From: an uncultured Chlamydiae bacterium
Lineage (GTDB): Bacteria > Chlamydiota > Chlamydiia > Chlamydiales > Rhabdochlamydiaceae
Direction: 5' to 3'
Assembly: GCA_945952445.1 (NCBI GenBank)
Contig: CAMFIG010000023.1
Coordinates: forward strand, 1 to 38,226
DNA length: 38,226 bases
Shown: positions 16,697 through 27,454 of the stretch, one piece after another
How positions within the stretch are numbered: position 1 is the stretch's first letter
Layout of the letters: each line of letters opens with the position of its first letter
Position numbers and translations under genes: made by a program
The notes under the pieces: model-generated
What the model saw: only the letters and a program-made list of their open reading frames with translations
The model's database searches: none
What the model was told of the DNA's origin: nothing

Positions 16697-17014
16697 CTAC
16701 TTGTTTTCTTCTGCAACTTTTTCAACCGCTTCATCTGGAGTCATTAAAGGGGTACCATTTTTGTCCTTTTGACTGGCTAATAGCATTGCCTTTTCTCGCT
16801 GATCGTTATTAAACTGGCCGCAAAATATTTTTAAATTTGCTTCATTCAACTTATCGGTAAATCTTCGAACATGCATGGGCAAATCACTGCATTCCTCCCT
16901 GTAATTATGCCTTTCATATGGAACATTGACAGCAAAGCATATAGCATTCATTACTGTAAAAAATACTATCAGAGTTCTTGCAGAGAAAATCATTCCAGCA
17001 TGTAAATATTTCAT
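16697..17014 (-). CDS. Small exported protein, paralogue 2
   Basis: A 105-residue protein with a hydrophobic N-terminal segment (about 8-28) compatible with a signal peptide or anchor. The mature part has two conserved cysteines (REEC and KIFCGQF), and the C-terminus reads TPLMTPDEAVEKVAEEN. It is a clear paralogue of the gene directly upstream: shared pattern C-x(19-20)-C, NxxxxxFC, QRxKAM, and MTPDxAVEKVA. The start ATG follows AAGGAG. I do not recognise the family. Its position between CusA and an outer-membrane factor suggests a periplasmic role in metal export, for example metal or thiol binding. The two cysteines could form a disulfide or bind copper. Confidence 0.75.
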   Translation of the reverse strand: MKYLHAGMIFSARTLIVFFTVMNAICFAVNVPYERHNYREECSDLPMHVRRFTDKLNEANLKIFCGQFNNDQREKAMLLASQKDKNGTPLMTPDEAVEKVAEENK

Positions 17015-17020
17015 TTATTA

Positions 17021-17389
17021 CTACTCCTTCTTATCAGTATTGCTATTTACTTCTTTTGCAACTTTTTCGACCGCTTGATCGGGAGTCATTTTTGGGCTGC
17101 CAGTCCATCCTTTTTCATTAGCCATTTGCATTGCTTTCTTGCGTTGTTCATCAGTAAATTTAGCGCAGAACATTTTTTGGTTAGATTCGTTTAACAGAGC
17201 CCCAAACTCATACATATCTTTTGACAACCCATGACATTTTTCCCTCATTGCCTTACTATGGTATGGTTGTGCCGGACCGCCCTTGGAAATCAGTTGGACC
17301 TCCGCGGCTTGAGAATCTAAAGCGCTTACTGATGTAAAAAAGCCTACTACCGTCATAACGACAACTGCTGCCAATTTTTGAGTTCTCAT
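17021..17389 (-). CDS. Small exported protein, paralogue 1
   Basis: A 122-residue exported protein. The ATG chosen has GGAGG eight bases upstream; a TTG five codons earlier sits inside that ribosome site. The signal peptide runs over about 1-28 and ends near SALDSQA. The mature part contains KCHGL, NQKMFCAKF, EQRKKAMQMAN and MTPDQAVEKVAKE. It is paralogous to the next gene downstream, so the pair arose by tandem duplication. No known domain is recognised. Close linkage to cusA (19 bases) suggests a role as a periplasmic accessory of the copper pump, comparable in position though not in sequence to CusF. Confidence 0.78.
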   Translation of the reverse strand: MRTQKLAAVVVMTVVGFFTSVSALDSQAAEVQLISKGGPAQPYHSKAMREKCHGLSKDMYEFGALLNESNQKMFCAKFTDEQRKKAMQMANEKGWTGSPKMTPDQAVEKVAKEVNSNTDKKE

Positions 17390-17407
17390 TTTCTTTCCCT
17401 CCAAATA

Positions 17408-20400
17408 TCAAACTTGTTTAGACACAGATTTATTGTGTCGAAATTGAATGCTTCTCCAAATGACATAAATTGCAGGCACTACTAATAAAGTAAGAAGGGT
17501 CAGTGAAATCAGCCCTCCCCACAAAGGCGCTGCAACGCGTTTAGCAATATCCGATCCGACCCCTCCGCTCCATATGATAGGAAGCAATCCGAAAATATTA
17601 AGGGCCACGGCCATAATTAAAGGTCTTACTCTCGACGCTCCATGTTCAACTGTCATGGAATACAGATCTTCTTGAGAAGTGATCCGCCCTTCTTCTGACC
17701 ATTTTTTAAACCCTTCATCAAGATAAGTGACCATAATGGCCGTTGTCTCTGCGGCTGTTCCTAATAGTGCTATCATGCCAACCCAAACCGCAACTGAGGT
17801 ATTATAACTAACAGAGAACAGGAGTAAGATGGCTCCAATGGCGGCAAAGGGGACGGATAGCATCACAATCAGAGTTTGAGCAATCCCTCTAAAATTGAGA
17901 TAAAGAATAATGGCGATGATAATTAGAGTGAGAGGGACAACAATTTTCATCAAAGCTTGAATTCTCTCTAGGAACTCATACTGACCTGTCCATTTAAGGT
18001 AATACCCCGTAGGGAGTTTCAAACTCTCTGCAACAGCTTTTTTGGCATCCTTCACATAACCACCGATATCTCTTCCTTCTATATCCACATAAACCCATCC
18101 TGTCAGGGATCCCATCTCATCCTTAATCATCGGAGGACCCATGACAGCTTCAATTTTACCTAGCTGACCGAGAGGAACATGTTCTACACGTCCAGGTGCT
18201 CCTTCGGGTTTCGTGATGGGAACCAGGATTTTCTTAAGCTTATCAATATCATCGCGCAGTTCTCGAGGGTACCGCACGTTGATTTTATATCTCTCACGGC
18301 CTTCAATGGTCGTATCCACATCAAGTCCTCCAATTGCCGTTTCTACAATTTCTTGCACATCCATGATCTTTAAGCCATAACGAGCAATCGCTGCCCGATC
18401 AGGAGTGAAATCGATAAAAAACCCTCCCATTTCTCGTTCAGCATAAACACTGCGTGTTCCAGGGACCATTTTGAGAATCTTTTCAAGTTCTTCTCCGAGA
18501 AAAGCGATTTCCACAAGATCTTTTCCGAAAATCTTTATCCCAATTGGAGTACGGATCCCAGTGGTCAACATATCAATACGAGCTTTAATCGGCATGGTAA
18601 AGGCATTTTGAACCCCTGCGAACTGAAGGGACTGGTTCATTTCTTCGACCAATTTATCCTTAGTCATGCCTGCACGCCATTCCGACTTCGGCTTTAGAGT
18701 AATGACGGTTTCAATCATTGAAAGGGGGGCGGGATCGGTGGGGGTTTCTGAACGACCGGCTTTCCCGAAAACAGACTGAACTTCGGGAAAACTTTTCAAA
18801 ATTTTATCTTGAGTTTGTACCAATTGTTTGGCAGCCTCAATCGAGATCCCAGGTGTTGTAATCGGCATAAAGAGGATAGTTTCTTCATCTAAAGGCGGCA
18901 TAAACTCGGAACCTAATTTCATGTAGACGGGAATGGTAGCGAGAATGAGAACAAGACACGCTCCTACTACAATGTACCGAAAACGCACGCAAAAACTTAA
19001 AACAGGCTTATAAGCAGCAATGCAGAACCTCGTGACTGGGTTTTTCATTTCAGGTTTTATTTTACCCCGAATAAATGTCACCATCAGCGCTGGGACTAAA
19101 GTGACCCCAAGAAGGGCTCCAAAAACTACAGAAAATGTTTTTGTGTAAGCTAAAGGAGAGAAAAGACGACCCTCTTGTTCTTGAAGAACAAAAACAGGAA
19201 GAAACCCAATGACAATGACAAAGAGGGAAGCAAAAATGCTGGGGCCAATTTCTCTTGCTGCTTCGATTACGACATCAACTCGGGGCCGCTTATCTCCTTC
19301 TTGTTCTAGTTTTTTATGGGCATTTTCGGTCATGATCACAGCAGAATCGACAATATCTCCAATAGCGATGATGATACCTGCAAGGGACATGATATTGGCA
19401 TTGATTCCCATGTAATACATTGGAATAAAAGAGATCATCACAGCAATAGGTAGAGTGATAATAGAAACAAGAGTGGATCGAAAATGGAATAGAAAGATTA
19501 AAATAACTAGAGAAACAATAATGATCTCCTCAACCAAAGCCTCTGATAAAGTATCTATGGAGTGTCTAATGAGGGTCGAACGGTCGTAAGTTGTGACTAC
19601 TTTTATTCCAGGAGGGAAAGAGGGCTCCATTTCTTTGATTTTCTCTTTGACTCGATCGATGACTTTGGCTGTATCTTCTCCAACGCGCATGACGACAATT
19701 CCACCGACAACCTCTCCTTCCCCATTGAGTTCCACAAATCCTCGGCGAATATTGCCTCCGATTTGAACACGCCCTATATCTCTGATTAAGACAGGTGTTC
19801 CTTTCTGGTCAGTGCCGACAACAATTTGCTCGATCATGCCTTTATCAGTGATATAACCTCGCCCCCGAACGGCATATTCGTGCTCAGCAAGTTCAATGAC
19901 ACGGCCACCTACGTCACCATTAGATCTACGAACGGCCTCTTTAATAGCAGAAATCGAAAGATCATAGGCTTGGAGTTTGGTGGGATCGATTTCTATCTGA
20001 TACTCTTTTTGATACCCTCCAACGCTTGCAACTTCCGCAACTCCAGGCACGGAAGTAAGCCAGTAGCGCAAATACCACTCTTGAAAGGTACGCATCTCTT
20101 GAAGAGTGTATTTCCCCGATTCATCAATGAGAGCGTATTCAAAAATCCATCCAACCCCTGTGGCATCTGGCCCAAGCTGAGGAGTTACTCCTTCTGGTAG
20201 TTTGCCTTGCAACTTAGACAAATATTCAAGGGCCCGGCTTCGCGCCCAATAAAGATCAGTGCCGTCCTGAAAAATCACAGATACAAAGGACATACCAAAC
20301 ATGGTAAAGCCCCGAACCAATTTCACCTTTGGAGCACCAAGAAAAGTGGTTACAAGGGGATAAGTAATCTGATCTTCAACGAGATTGGGACTGCGCCCCA

Positions 20401-20560
20401 TCCACTCAGTAAAAATAATGACCTGGGTATCGGAAAGATCAGGTAAAGCATCAATCGGTGTTTTGTTAATCGTCCAAACGGACCAGAGTAAAACAAGCCC
20501 CGTCACAATAAAGACGATGAGGCGGTTTTTCCCACAAATCTCAATGAGTTTACTGATCAT
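17408..20560 (-). CDS. cusA: CusA-type heavy-metal RND efflux transporter
   Basis: Inner-membrane RND pump of the heavy-metal efflux group, 1050 residues, the usual family length. Twelve membrane helices and two large periplasmic loops are evident. TM4 carries GDIVDSAVIMTENAHKKLE, the proton-relay pattern typical of CusA (acidic residues in TM4). The periplasmic segment FTMPIKARIDMLTTGIRTP matches the methionine-bearing region characteristic of monovalent Cu+/Ag+ pumps rather than CzcA. It exports copper or silver across both membranes with CusB and an outer-membrane channel, using the proton gradient. The start overlaps cusB by ATGA. No frameshift is seen. Confidence 0.94.
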   Translation of the reverse strand: MISKLIEICGKNRLIVFIVTGLVLLWSVWTINKTPIDALPDLSDTQVIIFTEWMGRSPNLVEDQITYPLVTTFLGAPKVKLVRGFTMFGMSFVSVIFQDGTDLYWARSRALEYLSKLQGKLPEGVTPQLGPDATGVGWIFEYALIDESGKYTLQEMRTFQEWYLRYWLTSVPGVAEVASVGGYQKEYQIEIDPTKLQAYDLSISAIKEAVRRSNGDVGGRVIELAEHEYAVRGRGYITDKGMIEQIVVGTDQKGTPVLIRDIGRVQIGGNIRRGFVELNGEGEVVGGIVVMRVGEDTAKVIDRVKEKIKEMEPSFPPGIKVVTTYDRSTLIRHSIDTLSEALVEEIIIVSLVILIFLFHFRSTLVSIITLPIAVMISFIPMYYMGINANIMSLAGIIIAIGDIVDSAVIMTENAHKKLEQEGDKRPRVDVVIEAAREIGPSIFASLFVIVIGFLPVFVLQEQEGRLFSPLAYTKTFSVVFGALLGVTLVPALMVTFIRGKIKPEMKNPVTRFCIAAYKPVLSFCVRFRYIVVGACLVLILATIPVYMKLGSEFMPPLDEETILFMPITTPGISIEAAKQLVQTQDKILKSFPEVQSVFGKAGRSETPTDPAPLSMIETVITLKPKSEWRAGMTKDKLVEEMNQSLQFAGVQNAFTMPIKARIDMLTTGIRTPIGIKIFGKDLVEIAFLGEELEKILKMVPGTRSVYAEREMGGFFIDFTPDRAAIARYGLKIMDVQEIVETAIGGLDVDTTIEGRERYKINVRYPRELRDDIDKLKKILVPITKPEGAPGRVEHVPLGQLGKIEAVMGPPMIKDEMGSLTGWVYVDIEGRDIGGYVKDAKKAVAESLKLPTGYYLKWTGQYEFLERIQALMKIVVPLTLIIIAIILYLNFRGIAQTLIVMLSVPFAAIGAILLLFSVSYNTSVAVWVGMIALLGTAAETTAIMVTYLDEGFKKWSEEGRITSQEDLYSMTVEHGASRVRPLIMAVALNIFGLLPIIWSGGVGSDIAKRVAAPLWGGLISLTLLTLLVVPAIYVIWRSIQFRHNKSVSKQV

Positions 20561-21690
20561 TTCTTTTTCTTTTGCCCCATTTCCATGCCCTGCATGCCAC
20601 CACCTGCTGCCTTCAGCCGACTTTCTGAATCAATGAGAAATTGCGCGCTGGTTACCACTTCTTCATCAGTCACCAAGCCGCTAATTACTTGATAATAGGA
20701 CCCTGCCTTGAACCCCAATTGGACTTCTCTAGGTTCAAAACGTCCTTTACCAGTTGACACGAAGACAATTTTCCTCTGTCCCGTATCGATGACAGCAGAT
20801 TCTGGAACGGCTAACTCTCTGCCTATTTTGATTTGAATCTCAACAGTGGCATACATGCCTGGTTTTAATTGTTCGTTTGGATTATCAAAATCAAAGCGAA
20901 CTTTCATTGTACGTGTGCTTGGTTCAACGATATAGCTAATAAACGCCACAGAACCAACCAAAGACTTTCCAGGGAAAGATGTAAGGTCAAGAGTGGCCTT
21001 TTGTCCCATCTTTATCCATGAAACGTCTTGCTCATAGATATCTGCCATCACCCAAATATGAGAAAGATCAGCAATAGTGAAGATATTCATTCCAGGCTCA
21101 ACATTCATGCCGACAAAAGCATTTTTATTTAAAACTATTCCCTCTACTGGTGAATCAATTGTTAAGGTTTTTGTAGGAACTCGCGTCTTGGTTAGACGCT
21201 GAATTTCTTGCTCTGGAATATCCCATAATTCCAAACGTCGTCTTGCTGCTTCTAATAGATCTTCATTGGATTGAGTCAATTCCTTACCAAACATTCCTTG
21301 TACTGGATGCTCTTCACTTTTGAGTGCCAATAAATATTCTTCTTGAGCTGCCAATAAATCAGGGCTATAGACAGAAAATAGAGGTTCACCATAACTCACT
21401 GGTGTTCCTGTGAAGTTGACAAAGAGTTTTTCTATCCATCCTTTAAATTTGGTTTGTACATTGGCAATCCTTCTTTCATCAACTTCGACGAGACCAACAG
21501 TACGAATTGTTTTAGATAAATCACGAATTTGCAGCTTTTCTGTTGTAATTCCAAACAGTTGTAATTTTCCTGGATCGATCTGAACTTCAGCATAGCCTGG
21601 GACGGGTTTTTTACTTTGCGACATGCCTTCCATTGAAGCATCTGCTAATTGAGGGGTTAAACTTAAAAGAAGGATAGTTGCTAAAATCAT
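20557..21690 (-). CDS. cusB: CusB-type periplasmic adaptor
   Basis: Membrane-fusion protein linking CusA to the outer-membrane channel, 377 residues. A short signal peptide is followed by a Met-containing N-terminal segment (ASMEGMSQS). The family hallmarks are VQTKFKGWIEKLFVNFTGTPVSYGEPLFSVYSPDLLAAQEEYLLAL, the helical hairpin, TIDSPVEGIVLNK and a beta-barrel (HIWVMADIYEQDVSWIKMGQKATL). The C-terminus is Met- and Lys-rich (GGGMQGMEMGQKKKK), which may help bind copper. The start overlaps the preceding gene by ATGA and has GGAGG seven bases upstream. Confidence 0.93.
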   Translation of the reverse strand: MILATILLLSLTPQLADASMEGMSQSKKPVPGYAEVQIDPGKLQLFGITTEKLQIRDLSKTIRTVGLVEVDERRIANVQTKFKGWIEKLFVNFTGTPVSYGEPLFSVYSPDLLAAQEEYLLALKSEEHPVQGMFGKELTQSNEDLLEAARRRLELWDIPEQEIQRLTKTRVPTKTLTIDSPVEGIVLNKNAFVGMNVEPGMNIFTIADLSHIWVMADIYEQDVSWIKMGQKATLDLTSFPGKSLVGSVAFISYIVEPSTRTMKVRFDFDNPNEQLKPGMYATVEIQIKIGRELAVPESAVIDTGQRKIVFVSTGKGRFEPREVQLGFKAGSYYQVISGLVTDEEVVTSAQFLIDSESRLKAAGGGMQGMEMGQKKKK

Positions 21691-22973
21691 TGAATTTCCT
21701 CCAATGGTACTCCAACGGCACGCTCAAGTTCTGCTATTAGGGATTCTCTTTCTGCTCTTACACGTTCATATTCCAATGAGATATCTTGGTATTGCCTCCG
21801 TGTATCGAGAAGAAACAAAAAGCCCCCTTTTCCTGCACGATAACTTGCTTCAGATGCTTTGAGAGCTTCTTGAATTTTTGGAAGTAGCCCTGTTTCGTAT
21901 AAAATAAGTCTTTCTTCATTTGCTTTAAGTTTTCCTAAAGTCTCTTGAATTTGCCCACGAACTATGGCTTCCATTCCTTTAAGGGCATTTCTATTAGCCG
22001 ATGCTCGGGCCTCAGCTTCACGGACTTGTCTCTTTTGTCTTTGACCTACCCAAAGGGGGATTTTAAAACTGATACTCGCCTCCCAAGCATTATCTCTAGG
22101 GTTATGAGTAATTTGTTCATATCCAGCTGAGATCGTAATATCTGGAAAATACTCTCGTTTAGCAAGCCGTGCCATCATTTGCTGTTCTTCAACCATGGCT
22201 TGTATCTCTTTTAGTTCTGGCCTTTTTTGCATAGCTAATCTTTCCAAGTTTTCGTAAGAGACATTCATCAATGATCTGAAATCTCCTACAGGTTGTCCCA
22301 GGGGATCTTTTTGAGGTCGATCCAGAAGCGCATTGAGCATCGAAACAATGAAAATTCGATCTGCCTGGATCCCTAATAGTTGCTCATCTAAAACTTGAAG
22401 TTCGACTTGTGCTTTTGCAACTTCTTCATAGCCGGCAACGCCTGATTTATATAAAGCCAAACTCGCATCAATGAGATTTTTAACCAGATCGCGATTGTTT
22501 TGATTGATTTGAGAAGATGCTTCATTGAAAAAGAGTTGAAAGTAGAGTTTTTTTGTCTGCAAAACCAAATCGCGTTTTGTAATAACTTCTTGACTTTGAA
22601 ATTGTTTAAGAATTTCTGCGGCAACCTTTCCTTTTAATCCAAGCTTTCCTGGGAATGGAAATGTTTGGGAAAGTTGATACTGGAGCATAGGGATGAATTC
22701 ACTATTAGACTTAAAGTTGTTGTAATCACTCAAGAATTTGAATTCCGGATCATCGATCACCTGAACACGAGGGACCACTTCAGCCGCAGCTCGAATCCGT
22801 TCCTTAGCAGCTTCTAGATTCGGGTTGCGCTTCAGAACTTCCTCGATTAAAGTTTCTAACTGCAAAGAAGATTGGTTCAATGGATCCTCCTCAGAAAAAA
22901 GCTGTCCTATATCAAATAGGATAAAAACAAAAACAAACAAAGAGACAATTCTTTTATTAATTAAAATAAGCAT
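21687..22973 (-). CDS. CusC/TolC-family outer-membrane factor
   Basis: A 428-residue outer-membrane channel subunit with an N-terminal signal peptide (about 1-27, ending near LFSEED). Two TolC repeats are visible ([27 protein letters not shown] and the [29 protein letters not shown] region, the standard outer-membrane-factor pattern). It directly precedes cusB and cusA, so it is the natural third component of that pump. The start overlaps the end of the phosphorylase gene by 17 bases and lacks a strong ribosome site, which implies translational coupling to the upstream gene. Confidence 0.9.
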   Translation of the reverse strand: MLILINKRIVSLFVFVFILFDIGQLFSEEDPLNQSSLQLETLIEEVLKRNPNLEAAKERIRAAAEVVPRVQVIDDPEFKFLSDYNNFKSNSEFIPMLQYQLSQTFPFPGKLGLKGKVAAEILKQFQSQEVITKRDLVLQTKKLYFQLFFNEASSQINQNNRDLVKNLIDASLALYKSGVAGYEEVAKAQVELQVLDEQLLGIQADRIFIVSMLNALLDRPQKDPLGQPVGDFRSLMNVSYENLERLAMQKRPELKEIQAMVEEQQMMARLAKREYFPDITISAGYEQITHNPRDNAWEASISFKIPLWVGQRQKRQVREAEARASANRNALKGMEAIVRGQIQETLGKLKANEERLILYETGLLPKIQEALKASEASYRAGKGGFLFLLDTRRQYQDISLEYERVRAERESLIAELERAVGVPLEEIQ

Positions 22974-24651
22974 TCAATACATACTGTTGTAACATTCTTT
23001 GGCTGTTAAAAAAAGATCCGTTTAATGCAATGCAATGCTGCATTACCGAAACAAATCTTCCTCTTTCTTTATAAAACATTGGAATAATCACTTTCTCAAG
23101 CTTTCCGTAAAGCAAAAAGGCATCCTCATTTGAATCGTTTCTCGAGTCAGGTTTTTGCTTTTCATCTGCAATGGACCATCCAGTAATTCCCTCAATACAC
23201 CCCTCTATCCACCAACCATCTAAAATACTTAAAGAGGGCACCCCGTTTAATGCAGCTTTCATTCCACTTGTTCCAGAAGCTTCCATGGGAGTTTGAGGGG
23301 TGTTCAACCAGAGATCCACACCACTGGTCATCAATTTCGCAAGCTCTACGTCATAATTTTCGAGATAAACAATGCGGATTTCATTCTTAATAGATTCTTT
23401 GATCCTAATGATTCGTTGAATCAATTCCTTACCTTCTTGATCTTGTGGATGAGCCTTACCAGCATAAATAAGCTGAATGGCTCCTTTTTCTTTAGCAATA
23501 GACTTGAGCTTTTCTATGTCCTGGAAAATAAGATCCCCTCGTTTGTAAGCTGTGGCTCTTCTGGCAAAACCTATAGTTAATACGTCCTGATCCATTCCAA
23601 TATTCGTTTCTCGATTTACATATTGGATCAGTTGTTTTTTTGCCTGCATATGAGCTTCCCAAACTTCATTTTTGGGAATATTTAGGGCGTAACGCAGACT
23701 AAAATTATCTTCTTTCCATGAGGGGATATAACGATCGTAAAGCCCTTGAAAAGGGGCAGATGCCCATCTGGAAACATTGATCCCATTTGTAATTGAATCA
23801 ATTGAGTAATGACCGAACATGAGGTTGGCAATTTCTCCATGTTTTTTTGCGACACCATTTACATAGTGGCTTAGGTTTAAAGCTAAGTAGGTCAGATTTA
23901 AAACTCCCTCGCAGCAAAAGATATCTTTTCTACTGAACACTTCTCGTTTGCCTAATACTTGAGTAACCAGATCCATAGAAAATTTATCGTGACCAGCAGC
24001 AACAGGAGTATGTGTAGTAAAGACACATTGCTTCTTCACGTTCTCTATATCTTCTTCTGAAACAGACTGTCTCTTAGATGTTGCTTGTGACTCCTCGAGA
24101 AGTTCTAAAGTTAAGAGACTTGCATGCCCTTCATTCATATGGAAACGTTCCAGGTGCTGATACCCCAGTGCTCGGAGCATTTTTACCCCGCCTATTCCTA
24201 AGATCACTTCTTGGCACAGGCGATAGTATTGATCTCCACCATAAAGATAATCACTTAAAGCCCTATCAGTCTCTGCATTCTCGGGGAGATCAGTGTCTAA
24301 AAAGAAGATAGGAATGATAAAATTGGTTGACGATTTTATTTCAAATTTCCAAGCTCTGACATGAACAATGCGATTGTCAATATCGACCTTGATTCTCTCC
24401 GGTAATTCTTGAAAAAAATCTTCAACAATCCATTCAACTGGTTCTTCAATTTGCCATCCACTTGGGTCTAATTTTTGAAAGCAATATCCTTTTCGATAGA
24501 GAAGGGTCACAGCCACCATGGGCACTTTAAGGTTTAAAGCTGCAAAAATTGTGTCTCCCGCTAATACGCCCAAACCTCCGCTATAAGTGGGGATATTTTC
24601 TTTTACAGCGATCTCCATTGAAAAATATGCAATTTTTGGTTGGTTATTCAT
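22957..24651 (-). CDS. glgP: Alpha-glucan (glycogen/starch) phosphorylase, short form
   Basis: Phosphorolytic enzyme of family GT35 that releases glucose-1-phosphate from glycogen, starch or maltodextrin. The ATG chosen overlaps the P2A ATPase stop by ATGA and has AAAGG five bases upstream; a GTG two codons earlier is less likely. Visible motifs: YFSMEIAV...[11 protein letters not shown] at the N-terminus, [11 protein letters not shown] near 165, FATTHTP-like [27 protein letters not shown], and [25 protein letters not shown], which contains the pyridoxal-phosphate lysine. At about 564 residues it belongs to the shorter alpha-glucan phosphorylases, not the 800-residue form. Encoded between a cation ATPase and a copper pump, it probably feeds the divergent phosphoketolase genes. 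Confidence 0.92.
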   Translation of the reverse strand: MNNQPKIAYFSMEIAVKENIPTYSGGLGVLAGDTIFAALNLKVPMVAVTLLYRKGYCFQKLDPSGWQIEEPVEWIVEDFFQELPERIKVDIDNRIVHVRAWKFEIKSSTNFIIPIFFLDTDLPENAETDRALSDYLYGGDQYYRLCQEVILGIGGVKMLRALGYQHLERFHMNEGHASLLTLELLEESQATSKRQSVSEEDIENVKKQCVFTTHTPVAAGHDKFSMDLVTQVLGKREVFSRKDIFCCEGVLNLTYLALNLSHYVNGVAKKHGEIANLMFGHYSIDSITNGINVSRWASAPFQGLYDRYIPSWKEDNFSLRYALNIPKNEVWEAHMQAKKQLIQYVNRETNIGMDQDVLTIGFARRATAYKRGDLIFQDIEKLKSIAKEKGAIQLIYAGKAHPQDQEGKELIQRIIRIKESIKNEIRIVYLENYDVELAKLMTSGVDLWLNTPQTPMEASGTSGMKAALNGVPSLSILDGWWIEGCIEGITGWSIADEKQKPDSRNDSNEDAFLLYGKLEKVIIPMFYKERGRFVSVMQHCIALNGSFFNSQRMLQQYVLNAYFN

Positions 24652-27350
24652 GCCCACCTTTTCTGAAAAATTCGATTAATCAAGTACCCGCCAATTCCTA
24701 CGAAAAAGGTGACAATTGCAATAACTCCCCATTCTTTTAAGCCCAATCCAACTGTTCCAAAAATTTTCTGTAGAGGAGGAAGATAAATAACCATCAGCTG
24801 AACAAGTAGAGAACTCCCTAGAGCGCCAATAATCCATCGATTAGAAAATAATCCTATATGATATTGGGACCGCACCATTTGAACTCGAACAAGTTCTAAT
24901 ACAACGAGGGTAGTAAAAGCCATTGTTTGTGCTAATGCTGCGCTTGTGCGTAAGCCAAAATGACAAGCAGTAAGAGTACCTGTTGCGATTACAGTACTGA
25001 CTAATACCAGCTGTAGAGAAAACCGAAATGATAAAATGGGGTCGCTTGACTTTCTTGGAAATCTTTCCATCGCTTTTGGATCGACAGAATCCATCCCTAG
25101 TGCAATGGCTGGAAAGCCATCGGTAACCAAATTTAAGAGCAACAGTTGAACGGCCGATAAGGAAACAAAAGGATTTCCAGTCGGATCTTTGAATCCAATA
25201 GCCATTCCTACAAAAATGACCATAAGTTCAGCAATATTTGAAGAAAGTAGATAATTAACAAATTTAATAATATTATCATAAATACCTCTTCCTTCTTCTA
25301 CTGCATTGACAATTGAGGCAAAATTGTCATCAGTGATAACCATATCAGCTGCTTCTTTCGTAACATCTGTTCCCTTAATCCCCATGGCTATCCCAATGTT
25401 CGCCTCTTTAATCGCCGGAGCATCATTTACTCCATCTCCTGTCACCGCGACAATTTCTCCTAAACTTCTCCACATCCGTACAATGCGTAATTTGTGTTCT
25501 GCTGATACACGCGCATAAATGCGAATACTTCTTAGAGATTTCTTGAGTTCCTCATCGCTCATCTGCTGAAGTTCTACTCCACTAATCGCGAGGGATCCCT
25601 CTGTCATAAAACCCAACTCTCTTGCTATTGCCTCTGCTGTATCCTTATGATCACCTGTAATCATTACCGGAAGAATACCTGCTTTTATACAGGTTTGAAC
25701 GGCCTGTTTAGCTTCTGGCCGTGGTGGATCCATCATGGCTACAAGGCCAACAAAGGTGAGATTATCTTCCATCGATTCATCTATCCCCTTGTCGGACTGA
25801 ATGTCTCTATAAGCCATCGCTAATACTCTCAACGCCCCAGCCGCGAAATCGTGATTAGAATTGAGAATTTCTTGTCTAAGAAGGGAGGTGAGGGGAACCT
25901 TTCCACTCCTAAGAAGAACCGTTTGACAGAGGTCTAGAATTAAATCAGGCGCGCCTTTAACAAAAAGCATCTGTCCATCAGCTGTCTGACTGAGAATACT
26001 CATCCGTTTTCGTTCCGAATCGAATGGAATTTCTCCAAGAAGAGGATTCGCGACCTCCAGCTCTTGCTTTTTTATCCCGCCTTTTTCTGCAACAACAATC
26101 AGAGCCCCTTCTGTAGGGTCACCAGTAATTTGCCAACCTTGGCTCCCATTTGTAAGGTTAGCGCTATTGCACAATACTCCTATCTCAAGAAGACGTCTTA
26201 ATTCAGGGAAATCTGTAAGAGAAATGGTTTTTGAATTTAATACAAAATCTCCAACAGGCATATATCCCACCCCTGATACATCAATCTGTTCTTGATTAAC
26301 CCATATCTTCCTCACGCTCATCTCGTTCTTCGTTAAGGTCCCCGTTTTGTCGGTACAGATCACCGAAGCACATCCTAATGTTTCGACCGATGGAAGACGG
26401 CGAATAAGCGCTTTACGCCTTGCCATTTTCCGAACACCTATAGCAAGAGCAATGGTGACAATTGCAGGTAACCCCTCTGGCACAGCAGCAACTGCAAGAC
26501 TTGTGGCTATTAAAAGGGTGCCAAGAAAAGAATTCCCCTGAATGATTCCAAGGATGAAGACAACCGCAACGATTCCAAGACAAAGAAAAACCAATCGACG
26601 CCCTAATTGAGCTAGCCGAATTTGTAAAGGAGTCTGTTCTTCTTTACTCTCTCTTAACAATGAAGCGATCGTTCCAAGTTCTGTTCTCAACCCTGTCGCC
26701 GTAACCAGCATATGTCCTTTACCACTAAGGACAACTGTTCCCATAAAGGCCATATTTTTTCGATCGCCAATCGGCAATTCGCTTTTCGCAAGGGGGTCAA
26801 TCTTTTTATGAATGGGTAAAGATTCTCCCGTTAAAGATGCTTCTTGCGTAGAAAGTTGTATTGATTGGATGATTCTTCCATCTGCTGGAACTAAATCGCC
26901 GGCTTCCAACAAGATCAGATCTCCAGGAACAATTTCTTTGGAAGGAATAGTCTGTAGAGCCCCATCACGAATCACCTTACAAGATGGGGTTGCAAGCTTT
27001 TTTAACGCTGCAAGAGAACGTTCAGCATTGATTTCTTGAAAAAATCCTATGATTGCATTAAGAATAACAATCACAAGGATTGCTATTGCATCTACCCATT
27101 CACCAAGAATCCCAGCAATGACTGCTGCAATGATTAAGATCCATACGATGAAACTAGAAAATTGACTCAAGAAAAGCTTAAATATAGAAGGGGGAGTTGG
27201 TTCGGGCAGTTCATTAAACCCGTAACTTTTTAATCTTACCTCTACAGCAGACGAGGGCAATCCTTGGTTTAGATCAGTATTTAACTCCTTGCATGTTTGA
27301 TCTGTGGAAAAACTCCACCACAATTTCTTATCTGCTGGCATTTCTTGCAC
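24648..27350 (-). CDS. P2A-type cation-transporting ATPase (Ca2+-pump-like)
   Basis: A 900-residue SERCA/PMR1-like P-type ATPase. It contains an N-terminal cation-ATPase domain ([17 protein letters not shown]), TGES in the actuator, VPEGLPA in TM4 (the P2A calcium-site motif), [13 protein letters not shown] phosphorylation site, a nucleotide domain with [21 protein letters not shown], and a TM6 [15 protein letters not shown] that supplies further calcium ligands. It likely exports Ca2+ or a related cation from the cytoplasm. A GTG start is used, with GGGA five bases upstream. It is the first gene of the leftward array and shares a 104-base divergent region with phosphoketolase. Neighbouring phosphorylase, phosphoketolase and acetate kinase genes are a grouping I recall from other bacteria, though I cannot check it here. 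Confidence 0.92.
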   Translation of the reverse strand: MQEMPADKKLWWSFSTDQTCKELNTDLNQGLPSSAVEVRLKSYGFNELPEPTPPSIFKLFLSQFSSFIVWILIIAAVIAGILGEWVDAIAILVIVILNAIIGFFQEINAERSLAALKKLATPSCKVIRDGALQTIPSKEIVPGDLILLEAGDLVPADGRIIQSIQLSTQEASLTGESLPIHKKIDPLAKSELPIGDRKNMAFMGTVVLSGKGHMLVTATGLRTELGTIASLLRESKEEQTPLQIRLAQLGRRLVFLCLGIVAVVFILGIIQGNSFLGTLLIATSLAVAAVPEGLPAIVTIALAIGVRKMARRKALIRRLPSVETLGCASVICTDKTGTLTKNEMSVRKIWVNQEQIDVSGVGYMPVGDFVLNSKTISLTDFPELRRLLEIGVLCNSANLTNGSQGWQITGDPTEGALIVVAEKGGIKKQELEVANPLLGEIPFDSERKRMSILSQTADGQMLFVKGAPDLILDLCQTVLLRSGKVPLTSLLRQEILNSNHDFAAGALRVLAMAYRDIQSDKGIDESMEDNLTFVGLVAMMDPPRPEAKQAVQTCIKAGILPVMITGDHKDTAEAIARELGFMTEGSLAISGVELQQMSDEELKKSLRSIRIYARVSAEHKLRIVRMWRSLGEIVAVTGDGVNDAPAIKEANIGIAMGIKGTDVTKEAADMVITDDNFASIVNAVEEGRGIYDNIIKFVNYLLSSNIAELMVIFVGMAIGFKDPTGNPFVSLSAVQLLLLNLVTDGFPAIALGMDSVDPKAMERFPRKSSDPILSFRFSLQLVLVSTVIATGTLTACHFGLRTSAALAQTMAFTTLVVLELVRVQMVRSQYHIGLFSNRWIIGALGSSLLVQLMVIYLPPLQKIFGTVGLGLKEWGVIAIVTFFVGIGGYLINRIFQKRWA

Positions 27351-27454
27351 ATAATCCCGCTATTCTATAGAGGCTCCCTACCCACTAAATATCTTTATGT
27401 TAATATTTTTTCTAGTATATTCACCTTTTTAAGAGAAAAACGTAAAAAACGCGC
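27351..27454. promoter_or_regulatory. Divergent control region for both cargo arms
   Basis: The 104 bases between the leftward P2A ATPase and the rightward phosphoketolase must hold the promoters of both cargo operons unless transcription enters from outside. Candidate -10 boxes are TATACT leftward and TATATT rightward, overlapping around 27410-27422. Neither has a convincing -35 at the right spacing. No clear operator palindrome is visible. Confidence 0.4.
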
